Positions 8,096 through 15,812 of a stretch of 62,690 nt of DNA are shown here, in pieces (position 1 is the first letter of the stretch; each line of letters opens with the position of its first letter). A model generated the notes under the pieces. That model was not told the DNA's origin. It saw only the letters and a program-made list of their open reading frames with translations, and did no database searches. The translations under genes and the position numbers were made by a program. The DNA comes from Frigoribacterium sp. CFBP 13712 (lineage in GTDB: Bacteria; Actinomycetota; Actinomycetes; Actinomycetales; Microbacteriaceae). The stretch lies in NCBI RefSeq assembly GCF_014842255.1, contig NZ_JACYVH010000008.1:1-62690 (forward strand), in the 5' to 3' direction.

Positions 8096-9429
8096 GCCGC
8101 GCCTCCTGCGCCGTCCGTCTCGGTCGCCGCTGCTGCGGTCGTCGCCGCCTCGGTCGCCGCCGCCGTAGCTGCCGCTGCCGTCGCCGCCGCGCGGTCCGCG
8201 TCGGTGTAGACGTCGTAGGCCGCGCCCACTCCGCCGCCGGTCGTGATCGGCGCTCCGGCCCGGCGCAGCACGGCCTCGAGCGCGGAGAGAGTGGTCAGCA
8301 CGGTGTCGCGACGGGCGTTGTAGCCCATAGTGCCGATGCGCCACACCTTGCCGTGCAGCGGACCGAACGAGGTGCCGATCTCGATGCCGAAGTCGGTCAG
8401 CATCGCGCCGCGCACCGCGTCGCCGTCGACCCCGTCGGGGATCACCACGGCGACGACGTTGTTCATCTTGTGCGCGAGATCGCCGAACACCTCGAGACCG
8501 AGGCCCTGCACGCCGGCGAGCATGGCCGAGCCGTGCAGCGCGTGCCGGGCGATGGTCTGCTCGAGGCCCTCGTCGACCACGAGCCGGGCGCACTCGCGGG
8601 CGCCGTAGAGCATGGTCGTCGCCTCGGTGTGGTGGTTCAGCCGCTGCGGGCCCCAGTAGTCGAAGATCATCGCGAGATCGAAGTAGTTCGAGGCGATGCG
8701 GCGACTGCTCGTGACGTCGCCGTCGCCGCGGATGCCCGCCTCGATCGACGTCCGCGACCGGATCGCCTCGACGGCACGCGGCGAGAAGGTGGCGGGCGCC
8801 GAACCCGACGGACCGCCCAGGCACTTCTGCAGCCCCGCGGTGACGGCGTCGAGGCCGAGCGCGTCGGTGTCGAAGGCGTTGCCCGTGATCGAGGCCGTGA
8901 CGTCGGTGTAGAACAGCACGCCGTGCTTCGCGCAGACCTCGCCGAGGCCCTCGAGCGGCTGGGCGACGGTGGTCGACGTGTCGCCGTGCACGACGGCGAG
9001 CAGTTTCGGGCGCACCCGCTCGATCGCGGCGGTGATCCGCTCGAGCGTGAACACCTCGCCCCACGGCACCTCGATGGTGTGCACCTCGGCGCCGCAGCGC
9101 TCGGCGATCTCGCGGAGGAGGTGCCCGAAGCGCCCGAACACCGGCACCAGCACGCGGTCGCCCGGCTCGATCAGCGACACGAGGGCGGCCTCGATGCCGG
9201 CGCGCGAGGTGCCGTCGACGAGCACGGTCTGCTCGTTCGCGGTGCGGAACACCTCGCGGTAGAGGGCCTGCGTCTCGTCCATGTAGGCGGTCATCGCCGG
9301 GTCATACTGACCGACGAGCTGCGCCGACATGGCGCGCAGCACTCGCGGATCGGCGTTGATCGGGCCGGGGCCCATCAACAGTCGAGCGGGGGGATCGATC
9401 TGCTGGAAGACTCGTTTCACCCGGCCCAT
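8092..9429 (-). CDS. pucG: (S)-ureidoglycine--glyoxylate aminotransferase-like protein
   Basis: 445 aa class V PLP aminotransferase of the alanine/serine-glyoxylate group. LLMGPGPINADPRVL opens the fold, and LQKCLGGPSGSAPATFS holds the PLP-region lysine. PucG transfers the amino group of ureidoglycine to glyoxylate, giving oxalurate and glycine. Its neighbours (M20 hydrolase, uricase, HiuH) support this role over plain alanine-glyoxylate transamination. ATG 9429 (MGRVKRVFQQIDPP) is chosen; an upstream ATG at 9486 lies in poor coding sequence. The last 40 residues are an Ala/Thr-rich tail absent from the family. It overlaps the next gene by 4 nt. Confidence 0.9.
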   Translation of the reverse strand: MGRVKRVFQQIDPPARLLMGPGPINADPRVLRAMSAQLVGQYDPAMTAYMDETQALYREVFRTANEQTVLVDGTSRAGIEAALVSLIEPGDRVLVPVFGRFGHLLREIAERCGAEVHTIEVPWGEVFTLERITAAIERVRPKLLAVVHGDTSTTVAQPLEGLGEVCAKHGVLFYTDVTASITGNAFDTDALGLDAVTAGLQKCLGGPSGSAPATFSPRAVEAIRSRTSIEAGIRGDGDVTSSRRIASNYFDLAMIFDYWGPQRLNHHTEATTMLYGARECARLVVDEGLEQTIARHALHGSAMLAGVQGLGLEVFGDLAHKMNNVVAVVIPDGVDGDAVRGAMLTDFGIEIGTSFGPLHGKVWRIGTMGYNARRDTVLTTLSALEAVLRRAGAPITTGGGVGAAYDVYTDADRAAATAAAATAAATEAATTAAAATETDGAGGAA

Positions 9430-9487
9430 CTTACGCAACCCGTGTTTCAGGCGGATGAACTCGTGCTGCGCGGGAGCACGGCGCACT

Positions 9488-9545
9488 CAGGAGGCACGGC
9501 TCGGGACGCGCGGTGCAGGAGGCGCTGTGCAGGAGGCGCGGCTCA
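9488..9545 (+). repeat. Three clustered copies of the dispersed CAGGAGGCGCGG repeat
   Basis: Copies start at 9488 (CAGGAGGCACGGCTC), 9516 (CAGGAGGCGCTGTG) and 9530 (CAGGAGGCGCGGCTC), all on the plus strand. They fill the end of the 113-bp gap between the amidase stop (9543, minus strand) and the pucG start. The last copy reaches the amidase stop codon. On the transcript they appear in antisense, so they are not ribosome-binding sites for pucG. Confidence 0.8.
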
Positions 9546-11300
9546 GCCCGGCCACGCCGCCGCGAGCCCGAGCAGCGCGAGGTCCGACCCCCGCGGCCCC
9601 ACGAAGCAGAGTCCGACCGGCGCCAGGCGTCGAGATGCCTCGAACGGCGCCCTCGACGGGCCCGACTGCCCCCGTTGCGTCACTTCGATGGGCCCGGCGA
9701 CGGGCACCTCGAGTCTCGGCGCCGAGACCGCGGGCGCGCCGAGCACCCCGGCCACGCAGGTCAGCCCGAGGGTCGCCGACCGCACCGCGTCGACCTCGGC
9801 CGCCGACGCACTGAGCGACGGTGCCGCCGACGACGCGCTCGGCAGCAGCAGCACCCGGTCGGCGAGGAGGGACTCGAGACGGCGACGCTCGTCGGCCAGG
9901 GCGACCCGCGCCTCCTCGGCACGCTGCGGCGACACCGTCGAGCCGAACGCGAAGCGCGCCGCGACGTCGGGGGCCAGGCACCCCGGGTGAGCGGTGATCC
10001 ACGCGCCGTTCGACTGCCACGCCTCGTACGCCTGCAGCACGCGGAACAGCTCGAACAGCTCGGCGACGTCACCGAGCGCGACGGACTCGGGGCGGGCGAT
10101 GCTCCCAGCCGACACGGCCTCGTCGATCGCCCGGGTGAAGGCCGACCGCACCTCGGGCGAGACCGCCGCGAGCAGCGAGGGGTCGACGACGTACGACGGG
10201 TCGACGCCGCGCTGATCGACACCCGGACGATCGACGGCGGGCAGCGTCACCGCAGCCGCCCGCAGCAGTGTGTCGGCGTCGCGCGCCAACCAGCCGACGG
10301 TGTCGAAGGTCGGGGCGAGCGGCAGCAGCCCCGTGCGGTCGACGGCTCCGTGCGTCGTGCGGAGACCCCAGAGCCCCTGGTACGAGGCCGGCACGCGCAA
10401 CGAACCGCCCGTGTCGGTGCCGAGACCGATGCTCGCCTGGCCGAGGGCGACGGCCGCGGCCGGTCCGCTGGTCGATCCGCCCGAGATCGCACCGGGCACC
10501 GCGGGGTTGGGCGGGGTGCCGTATGCGGAGTTGCGGCCGGCGACGCTGTACGCGAACTCGTCGGTCTGGGCGATGCCGGTCACCGACGCCCCCGCCTCGA
10601 GCAGGAGCCGCACCGCGGACGCGTGCTCCGTCTCGGGGGCGGCCTCGTCGAGGAACGCGGGCACGCCGGCGCCGATCGCCTGACCGGCGACGGCGAAGAG
10701 GTCCTTCACGGCGACGGTCTCGCCGACGAGCGACCGGTCGGGCGCACCGCCCCCCTGACCTTCAGGAGGCGCGGTGCTGGTCGCCCCGTCGTCTCGCCGA
10801 CCCGGCACGAGCGGCTCCCCCACCACGCGCCACACCCGTCGGTCCACGGCGGGCGCCGGCGCCTGGACCTGTGCCGACGCGATGCGCCAGGTGCCGCCGG
10901 CTGAGGCCCCTGCGTCGGCACCGGCGCCGGCACCGCGGCGCCAGAGCTGCGTGACGACCCCGCGCCCGCCGCCCGCCGGCGCGTTGACCGAGACGATCAG
11001 CGCGGTGTCGTCGTCGAGCACCCGAGCGTGCACCTCGACCACCCGACGCACCGGCCCCGAGCCCCGTCGACCACGGAACGCCGTGATCGCCTCGTGCCCG
11101 ACGAGGAGCCCGCCGGCGTCGGCGCGCAGCACGGTCGCGGTCGGCTCGAACGCGGCCGCGAGCGCCGCCTGGTCGTCGGCGGCGAGCGCACGCTCGTACG
11201 CGTCGAAGGCGGCGAGCAGCCCGTCGGGCAGCGACCCCTCGACCGAGGCGAGGGCCGTGACCGAGCCGACCCGCGCCTCCTCGGGGACGCCCTCAGCCAC
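9543..11300 (-). CDS. Amidase with N-terminal AtzH/HpxZ-like domain, candidate oxalurate hydrolase
   Basis: 585 aa fusion. Residues about 15-150 match the NTF2-like AtzH (DUF3225) domain, to which the oxalurate-pathway protein HpxZ belongs; residues about 175-585 are an amidase-signature hydrolase. The Ser-cisSer-Lys triad is visible in TVAVKDL, GGSTSGPAAA and GTDTGGSLRVPASY. In other bacteria HpxZ and the amidase HpxY are separate products of the hpx cluster. With pucG next door making oxalurate, hydrolysis of oxalurate or oxamate is a reasonable inference. GTG 11300 is chosen; it overlaps the acetamidase stop by 8 nt. Two copies of the dispersed 15-mer lie in this gene (9902 and 11267). Confidence 0.88.
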   Translation of the reverse strand: MAEGVPEEARVGSVTALASVEGSLPDGLLAAFDAYERALAADDQAALAAAFEPTATVLRADAGGLLVGHEAITAFRGRRGSGPVRRVVEVHARVLDDDTALIVSVNAPAGGGRGVVTQLWRRGAGAGADAGASAGGTWRIASAQVQAPAPAVDRRVWRVVGEPLVPGRRDDGATSTAPPEGQGGGAPDRSLVGETVAVKDLFAVAGQAIGAGVPAFLDEAAPETEHASAVRLLLEAGASVTGIAQTDEFAYSVAGRNSAYGTPPNPAVPGAISGGSTSGPAAAVALGQASIGLGTDTGGSLRVPASYQGLWGLRTTHGAVDRTGLLPLAPTFDTVGWLARDADTLLRAAAVTLPAVDRPGVDQRGVDPSYVVDPSLLAAVSPEVRSAFTRAIDEAVSAGSIARPESVALGDVAELFELFRVLQAYEAWQSNGAWITAHPGCLAPDVAARFAFGSTVSPQRAEEARVALADERRRLESLLADRVLLLPSASSAAPSLSASAAEVDAVRSATLGLTCVAGVLGAPAVSAPRLEVPVAGPIEVTQRGQSGPSRAPFEASRRLAPVGLCFVGPRGSDLALLGLAAAWPG

Positions 11301-12432
11301 GGTCGACCCCGTCGAAGTCGGCGACGCGGATGCGGGCGTGCACACCGGTGACGAGATCGACGACCTGCGAGATGTCGAAGTCGGTGGCGGCGCTGAGATA
11401 GGCGTAGGCGAGGGTCTCGTCCATGCCCCAGCGGGCGCGGAGGAGGGCGATCGCGGCGCGGACGCAGGCCCTGACGGCCTCGTCGAGGTCGGGGTCCATG
11501 CCGGTGGGCACGAGGTGCTCGTGCGTCTCGGCGAGCGGGCCGACCAGTTCGCCGAACTCCGAGACGGCGACGTCGTGCGGCACGACGTCGACGCGCAGGG
11601 TGACCCGCAGCGACGCCTCCATCGCGGTCAGCGCCACCTCGCCGTCGCCCTGCGCGAAGTGCGGGTCGCCGACGTAGGCGAGGGCCCCGTCGACCTGCAC
11701 GGGCAGGTAGAGCGATGCGCCCTCGGTGAGCAGGTTGATGTCGATGTTGCCGCCGTGCGGACCGGGCGGCACCGAGTGCGGACGCTCGCCGCCCGCGACC
11801 GCGACGCCCATGATTCCGAGGAACGGCCGCAGCGGGAACCGCACCGCATGCGGGCCGCCGGGCACGACCGGCATCGTGCCGACCAGACCGTCGGGGCCCG
11901 CGTCGACGGCCGCGAAGACGCTGACCGAGTCGTCGCCGAGCGGGTACTCGCCGGCGAGGGCGCCCCGCCCGTGCCGGTTCGACACGACGCCGTAGGGCAC
12001 GCGCGGCGTCGCCGTCACGACGGTCATCTTGAGGAGGTCGCCCGGTCGCGCGCCACGGATCTCGACGGGGCCGGTGACCACGTGCGGACCGTCGACGGAG
12101 GCGTCGCGACCCGAGACGTCGGAGGCCGCGATCTCGACCGCGTCACGCAGCACCGCGTCGGCGGGCACCCCGTGCGACGCGAAGAAGGCGAGCGGGTCGC
12201 GGCCCTGGTCGTCGAGCACGCCCTCGTGGCTGACGGTGTCGATCGTGACCGTCGAGCCCGACTCGATCGAGAGCACCGGAGCGTCGGAGGCGCAGGGCAG
12301 TCGACCCCAGAGCGTCGTCTCGGGGGTGGCCGGCAGGTAGGCGTCGCCGGGCAGGTCGCCCTCGCCCGGCTGCAGGACGGGGACGACGGGGGCGGCGGCT
12401 GCGGCGGATGCGGCGGCGTGGGGGTCGGTCAT
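11293..12432 (-). CDS. Acetamidase/formamidase family protein
   Basis: 379 aa. It matches the FmdA/AmdA family: SIESGSTVTIDTVSHEG near the start, PVEIRGARPGDLLKMTV, and PHGGNIDINLLTEG, which carries family metal-site residues. The enzymes hydrolyse formamide, acetamide or related small amides to ammonia and the acid. It is the first gene of the minus-strand operon that continues through the amidase, pucG, M20 hydrolase and rpiR, and it is divergent from uricase. It may remove an amide made late in ureide breakdown, but that is inference. ATG 12432 follows GAGAGG. Confidence 0.9.
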   Translation of the reverse strand: MTDPHAAASAAAAAPVVPVLQPGEGDLPGDAYLPATPETTLWGRLPCASDAPVLSIESGSTVTIDTVSHEGVLDDQGRDPLAFFASHGVPADAVLRDAVEIAASDVSGRDASVDGPHVVTGPVEIRGARPGDLLKMTVVTATPRVPYGVVSNRHGRGALAGEYPLGDDSVSVFAAVDAGPDGLVGTMPVVPGGPHAVRFPLRPFLGIMGVAVAGGERPHSVPPGPHGGNIDINLLTEGASLYLPVQVDGALAYVGDPHFAQGDGEVALTAMEASLRVTLRVDVVPHDVAVSEFGELVGPLAETHEHLVPTGMDPDLDEAVRACVRAAIALLRARWGMDETLAYAYLSAATDFDISQVVDLVTGVHARIRVADFDGVDRG

Positions 12433-12522
12433 GCGGGGCCTCTCGATCTCGCGCGCCCGGGACGGTCTTCACCGGGGCCCTCCCGACCCTAGTGACCCGA
12501 CCTCCCCTCCCGAGGACGACCC

Positions 12523-12570
12523 TGAAACAAGCAGTTCACAAACGGCCGATCGTGAAACACGCCGTTCACA
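12523..12570. promoter_or_regulatory. Paired operator, TGAAACA-GC-GTTCACA repeated
   Basis: Two 18-nt sites, 12523-12540 (TGAAACAAGCAGTTCACA) and 12553-12570 (TGAAACACGCCGTTCACA), agree at 16 of 18 positions. Each has the inverted form TGAA-N8-TTCA. They are 30 bp apart, close to three helical turns, in the divergent promoter of the acetamidase operon and uricase. A weak half match (TGAAACACG) lies on the minus strand just upstream of pucG at 9441-9449. The RpiR regulator of the same operon is the likely binder. Confidence 0.7.
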
Positions 12571-12591
12571 CGACCGTGTGAGGATCACCGC

Positions 12592-13485
12592 ATGGCGATC
12601 ATCCTCGGCGACAACCAGTACGGCAAAGCGGAGTCACGGCTCGTGCGCATCGTGCGCGACGCCCCTCGGCACGAGATCCGCGACCTCAACGTGACCACCG
12701 CGCTGCGCGGCCCGTTCGAGGCCGCCTACCTCGAGGGCGACCAGTCGGCCGTGCTGCCCACCGACACCCAGAAGAACACGGCGTTCGCGTTCGCCAAGTC
12801 GCACGGCGTCCAGTCGATCGAGGGCTTCGGGCTCGATCTCGCCCGGCACTTCGTCCGCGACGTCGGGCCCGTCGAGGGCGCCCGCATCGAGATCGAGGAG
12901 TTCGCCTGGCAGCGCGCCGTCGTCGACGGCGTCGAGCACGACCACACCTGGCTGCGCACCGGTCAGGAGGTCCGCACGGCCGCCGTCACCGTCGACGCCA
13001 CCGGCGAGCACGTGATCGGCGGCTTGAAAGACCTCGTGCTGCTGAAGTCGACCGGGTCGGAGTTCGCAGGGTTCCTCAGCGACGACTTCACCACCCTGCC
13101 CGAGACCCACGATCGCGTGATGGCGACAGCGCTCGACGCGAAGTGGCGGTTCACGTCGACCGAGGTCGAGTGGGACTCCGTCTACGCCGAGGTGAAGAGA
13201 CTGCTCGTCGCGCACTTCGCGACCCTCCAGTCGCTCGCTCTGCAGCAGACGCTCTGGCACATGGGCCGCGCGGTGCTCGAGGCCGTGCCCGAGATCGCCG
13301 AGGTGCGCCTCGTCGCACCCAACAGGCACCACTTCGCCTACGATCTCGACCGGTTCGGTCTCGAGAATCAGAACGAGGTGTTCTGGGCGGCCGACCGGCC
13401 CTACGGTCTGATCGAAGCCACCCTCATCCGCGACGACGCTCCCCCGGCCGGCGAGGCCTGGCGCGCCTCCGCCGGTCTGGCCTGA
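12592..13485 (+). CDS. Urate oxidase (uricase)
   Basis: 297 aa, the usual length for a cofactor-free uricase that oxidises urate to 5-hydroxyisourate in the cytoplasm. Diagnostic segments are DNQYGKAESRLVRIVR at the N-terminus, PTDTQKNTAFAFAKSHGV (catalytic Thr/Lys region), and PNRHHFAYDLDRFGLENQN with the conserved histidine. Both tandem T-fold halves are complete. ATG 12592 follows the paired operators by 21 bp; GAGGATC serves as a weak ribosome-binding site. Guanine deaminase follows on the same strand. HiuH and OHCU decarboxylase, which act on the product, are encoded 0.6 kb downstream on the other strand. Confidence 0.97.
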   Translation: MAIILGDNQYGKAESRLVRIVRDAPRHEIRDLNVTTALRGPFEAAYLEGDQSAVLPTDTQKNTAFAFAKSHGVQSIEGFGLDLARHFVRDVGPVEGARIEIEEFAWQRAVVDGVEHDHTWLRTGQEVRTAAVTVDATGEHVIGGLKDLVLLKSTGSEFAGFLSDDFTTLPETHDRVMATALDAKWRFTSTEVEWDSVYAEVKRLLVAHFATLQSLALQQTLWHMGRAVLEAVPEIAEVRLVAPNRHHFAYDLDRFGLENQNEVFWAADRPYGLIEATLIRDDAPPAGEAWRASAGLA

Positions 13486-13541
13486 CGCACCGGTCCCGCG
13501 CCCGCACCCCGACACCCGAACCCGACACCCCAGGAGGCGCC

Positions 13542-14018
13542 ATGCCCGGCACCGACGACGCCCAGTGGCTCGCCCGCTCCATCGACCTCGCGGTCGCGAA
13601 CGTCGCCGACGGCGGTGGCCCGTTCGGTGCGCTGATCATCCGCGACGGCGTGGTGCTCGCCGAGGGGCAGAACCGGGTCACCCGCGATCTGGACCCGACG
13701 GCGCATGCCGAGGTCGTCGCGATCCGAGCCGCCTGCTCGGCGATCGGCGACTTCTCTCTCGCCGGGGCGACGCTGTACACCTCGTGCGAGCCGTGCCCGC
13801 TCTGCCTCTCGGCGGCGCTCTGGGCTCGCGTCGACCGCGTCGTCTACGCCGCCGACCGGCACGACGCGGCGCGCGGCGGCTTCGACGACCTCGAGTTCTA
13901 CGAGCTCTTCGGTCGCGACCGCGAGACGTGGGACCTCCCCGTCGACGCCGTCCGACCCGAGAACGCCCCGGCGCCGTTCGACGCCTGGCTGGCCCACGAC
14001 CACCGGACGGACTACTAG
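13542..14018 (+). CDS. guaD: Nucleoside/guanine deaminase
   Basis: 158 aa cytidine-deaminase-fold enzyme. The zinc-binding and catalytic motifs HAEVVAI and SCEPCPLCLSA are intact. The C-terminal segment rich in aromatic and acidic residues (EFYELFGRDRETWDLPVD) resembles the Bacillus GuaD type, which converts guanine to xanthine and ammonia. That fits its place between uricase and the xanthine dehydrogenase genes. Start ATG 13542 has AGGAGG four bases upstream, within a CAGGAGGCGC copy of the dispersed repeat. A tRNA adenosine deaminase is less likely given context and length. Confidence 0.9.
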   Translation: MPGTDDAQWLARSIDLAVANVADGGGPFGALIIRDGVVLAEGQNRVTRDLDPTAHAEVVAIRAACSAIGDFSLAGATLYTSCEPCPLCLSAALWARVDRVVYAADRHDAARGGFDDLEFYELFGRDRETWDLPVDAVRPENAPAPFDAWLAHDHRTDY

Positions 14019-14052
14019 GCCGGTGCCGGTGGCGGAGCGCAGGAGGGGCGGG

Positions 14053-14379
14053 TCAGCTGCCCCGGTACGTCGAGTACGCGAAGGGGCTGAGCAGCAGGGG
14101 CACGTGGTAGTGCGCGGCCTCGTCGGCGAGGTCGAAGTCGATGGTCACCCGCGGGTAGAACGACTGACGCTCGGAGGCCGCGAAGTAGGCGGCCGTGTCG
14201 AAGGTCAACCGGTAGGCGCCGGCCGCGAGGGCGTCGGGCCCGAGGTCGCCGACCCGGCCGTCGGCGTCGGTCACGGCCGAGGCGAGCACCGCGCCCGTCT
14301 CGTCGGCGAGCGCGACGGGCACCCCGGCCGCCGGGCGACCCAGCGCCGCATCGAGAACGTGCGTCGTGACGTGGCTCAT
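14053..14379 (-). CDS. hiuH: 5-hydroxyisourate hydrolase
   Basis: 108 aa transthyretin-like protein that hydrolyses 5-hydroxyisourate to OHCU. The N-terminal HVTTHVLDAALGRPAAGV and the invariant C-terminal YRGS are both present, and length matches the family. Its ATG overlaps the stop of the OHCU decarboxylase (ATGA), so the two enzymes of consecutive steps are translationally coupled. The gene converges with guaD; the 34-bp gap includes a degenerate copy of the dispersed repeat. Confidence 0.97.
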   Translation of the reverse strand: MSHVTTHVLDAALGRPAAGVPVALADETGAVLASAVTDADGRVGDLGPDALAAGAYRLTFDTAAYFAASERQSFYPRVTIDFDLADEAAHYHVPLLLSPFAYSTYRGS

Positions 14380-14945
14380 GCGCGGAGCGTGCCGGCGTCG
14401 GCCGCGGGGTCGGTCGCGCGCGGCGACGCCGTCTCCGCCGAGCGCCCCGACTCGGCGCTGGTCTCGCCGAAGGTCTGCCGCAGTCGCAGCACCGCGATCT
14501 CGACCAGCTGGGCGCCCGCCTCGCGCTTCTCGGTCTCGTCGTCGAGCTTGAGCCGCCGTTCGAGCTCGTCGATGATCTCCTGCCTGCTGCGCCCCGCGGC
14601 CCTGATGACGAAGACGCGATCGAAGCGCGCCTCGTACGTCGCGTTGCCCTCGGCGAGCGCCTTCACCTCGGCGGGGTCGTCGGTCAGCTGCGACGCCTGC
14701 TGCTCGCGGCGACTGAACTCCTGTGAGGAGCCCTCTCCGACCGGCGCCTCGCCGATGCGGGGGTGGTGGGCGAGGGCCTCGTCGATCTCGTCGCCCGTCA
14801 GCTCGGCCCCGGCGCGCTCGGCGACGGCCACCAGTTCGGAGACGTCGGAGTACGGGGCACCGGACGCCACCTCGTCGACCCAGCGCTGCACGGACAGCGC
14901 GGTCGTGAGGTGGTCGCGCAGCTGGCTCTCGGAGACGTCGATCAT
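14376..14945 (-). CDS. uraD: 2-oxo-4-hydroxy-4-carboxy-5-ureidoimidazoline (OHCU) decarboxylase
   Basis: 189 aa. It stereospecifically decarboxylates OHCU to (S)-allantoin. The family active site is visible in AHHPRIGEAP (catalytic His) and SSQEFSRREQQ. ATG 14945 (MIDVSESQLRD) is the best start; it lies 57 bp from the divergent xanthine dehydrogenase FAD gene, so the promoters overlap. The last 25 residues are a variable Ser/Ala-rich tail. The stop overlaps hiuH by 4 nt. Confidence 0.95.
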   Translation of the reverse strand: MIDVSESQLRDHLTTALSVQRWVDEVASGAPYSDVSELVAVAERAGAELTGDEIDEALAHHPRIGEAPVGEGSSQEFSRREQQASQLTDDPAEVKALAEGNATYEARFDRVFVIRAAGRSRQEIIDELERRLKLDDETEKREAGAQLVEIAVLRLRQTFGETSAESGRSAETASPRATDPAADAGTLRA

Positions 14946-15002
14946 GGACGACACTGTATCCACGACTGGCTGCACGCCGACGACCACAGGCGGGAGCATC
15001 GC

Positions 15003-15812
15003 ATGGACCTCGTGACGGTGACGGACGTCCGCACGCCCTCCTCCCGTGCGGAGCTGTCCTTCGCCCCGGGCGAGCGGCCGATGGGCGGCGGCACCTGGCT
15101 CTACTCCGAGGCGCAGCCGGGGCTCACCGGTCTCGTCGACCTCACCTCGCTCGGATGGTCGCCTCTCGACGAGACGCCCGACGGGGTGACCGTGGGCGCC
15201 ACCTGCACCATCGCCGAGCTGACCCGGCTGCGGGCCCGGCCCGAGTGGGCCGCGGCGCCGCTGATCCGTCAGTGCGCCGAGAGCCTGCTCGCCTCGTTCA
15301 AGATCTGGAACGTCGCGACCGTGGGCGGCAACGTCGCGCTCGGCCTCCCGGCCGGCGCCATGACGTCGCTGATGTCGACCCTCGATGCGACCGCCGTCGT
15401 CTGGACGACCGACGGCGGCGAGCGCCGCACCCCGGTGGCCGAGTTCGTCACCGGCGTGCGCGAGTCGGCGCTGGCCCCGGGCGAGGTGCTGCGGGCGCTC
15501 GAGATCCCGACCGCGTCGCTCGAATCGCAGACGGCCTTCCGGCGCATCGCGCTGAGCCCGCTCGGTCGCTCGGGCACCCTGGTCACCGGGCGCCTGGCCG
15601 AGGCGGGCGAGTTCGTCGTCACCGTGACGGCCGGCACGATCAGGCCCGTGCAGCTCCGTTTCGACGAGGTGCCGAGCGAGAGGGCTCTGTCGGCCGCGCT
15701 CGACGGGGTCGACGAGTGGTACGACGACCCGCACGGGGCACCCGACTGGCGGCGGGCCACGAGCACGGGCTTCGCCGAGGAGATCCGACGAGAACTGGGG
15801 GGCTCCTGGTGA
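15003..15812 (+). CDS. Xanthine dehydrogenase FAD-binding subunit
   Basis: 269 aa, CO dehydrogenase/xanthine dehydrogenase flavoprotein family. FAD-contact motifs are visible: PMGGGTWLYSE near residue 30 and IWNVATVGGNVALGLPAGA near residue 105. The subunit passes electrons from the Fe-S clusters to NAD or another acceptor. Start ATG 15003 follows a GGCGGGA. Its stop overlaps the GTG of the fused Fe-S/molybdenum subunit (GTGA), so the two chains are made together. It is divergent from uraD. Confidence 0.93.
   Translation: MDLVTVTDVRTPSSRAELSFAPGERPMGGGTWLYSEAQPGLTGLVDLTSLGWSPLDETPDGVTVGATCTIAELTRLRARPEWAAAPLIRQCAESLLASFKIWNVATVGGNVALGLPAGAMTSLMSTLDATAVVWTTDGGERRTPVAEFVTGVRESALAPGEVLRALEIPTASLESQTAFRRIALSPLGRSGTLVTGRLAEAGEFVVTVTAGTIRPVQLRFDEVPSERALSAALDGVDEWYDDPHGAPDWRRATSTGFAEEIRRELGGSW

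Noticed and set aside
9441-9449. Third full operator of the TGAAACA type before pucG
   Set aside because: Only the left half matches; the right half reads GGTTGCG, so at most a half site.
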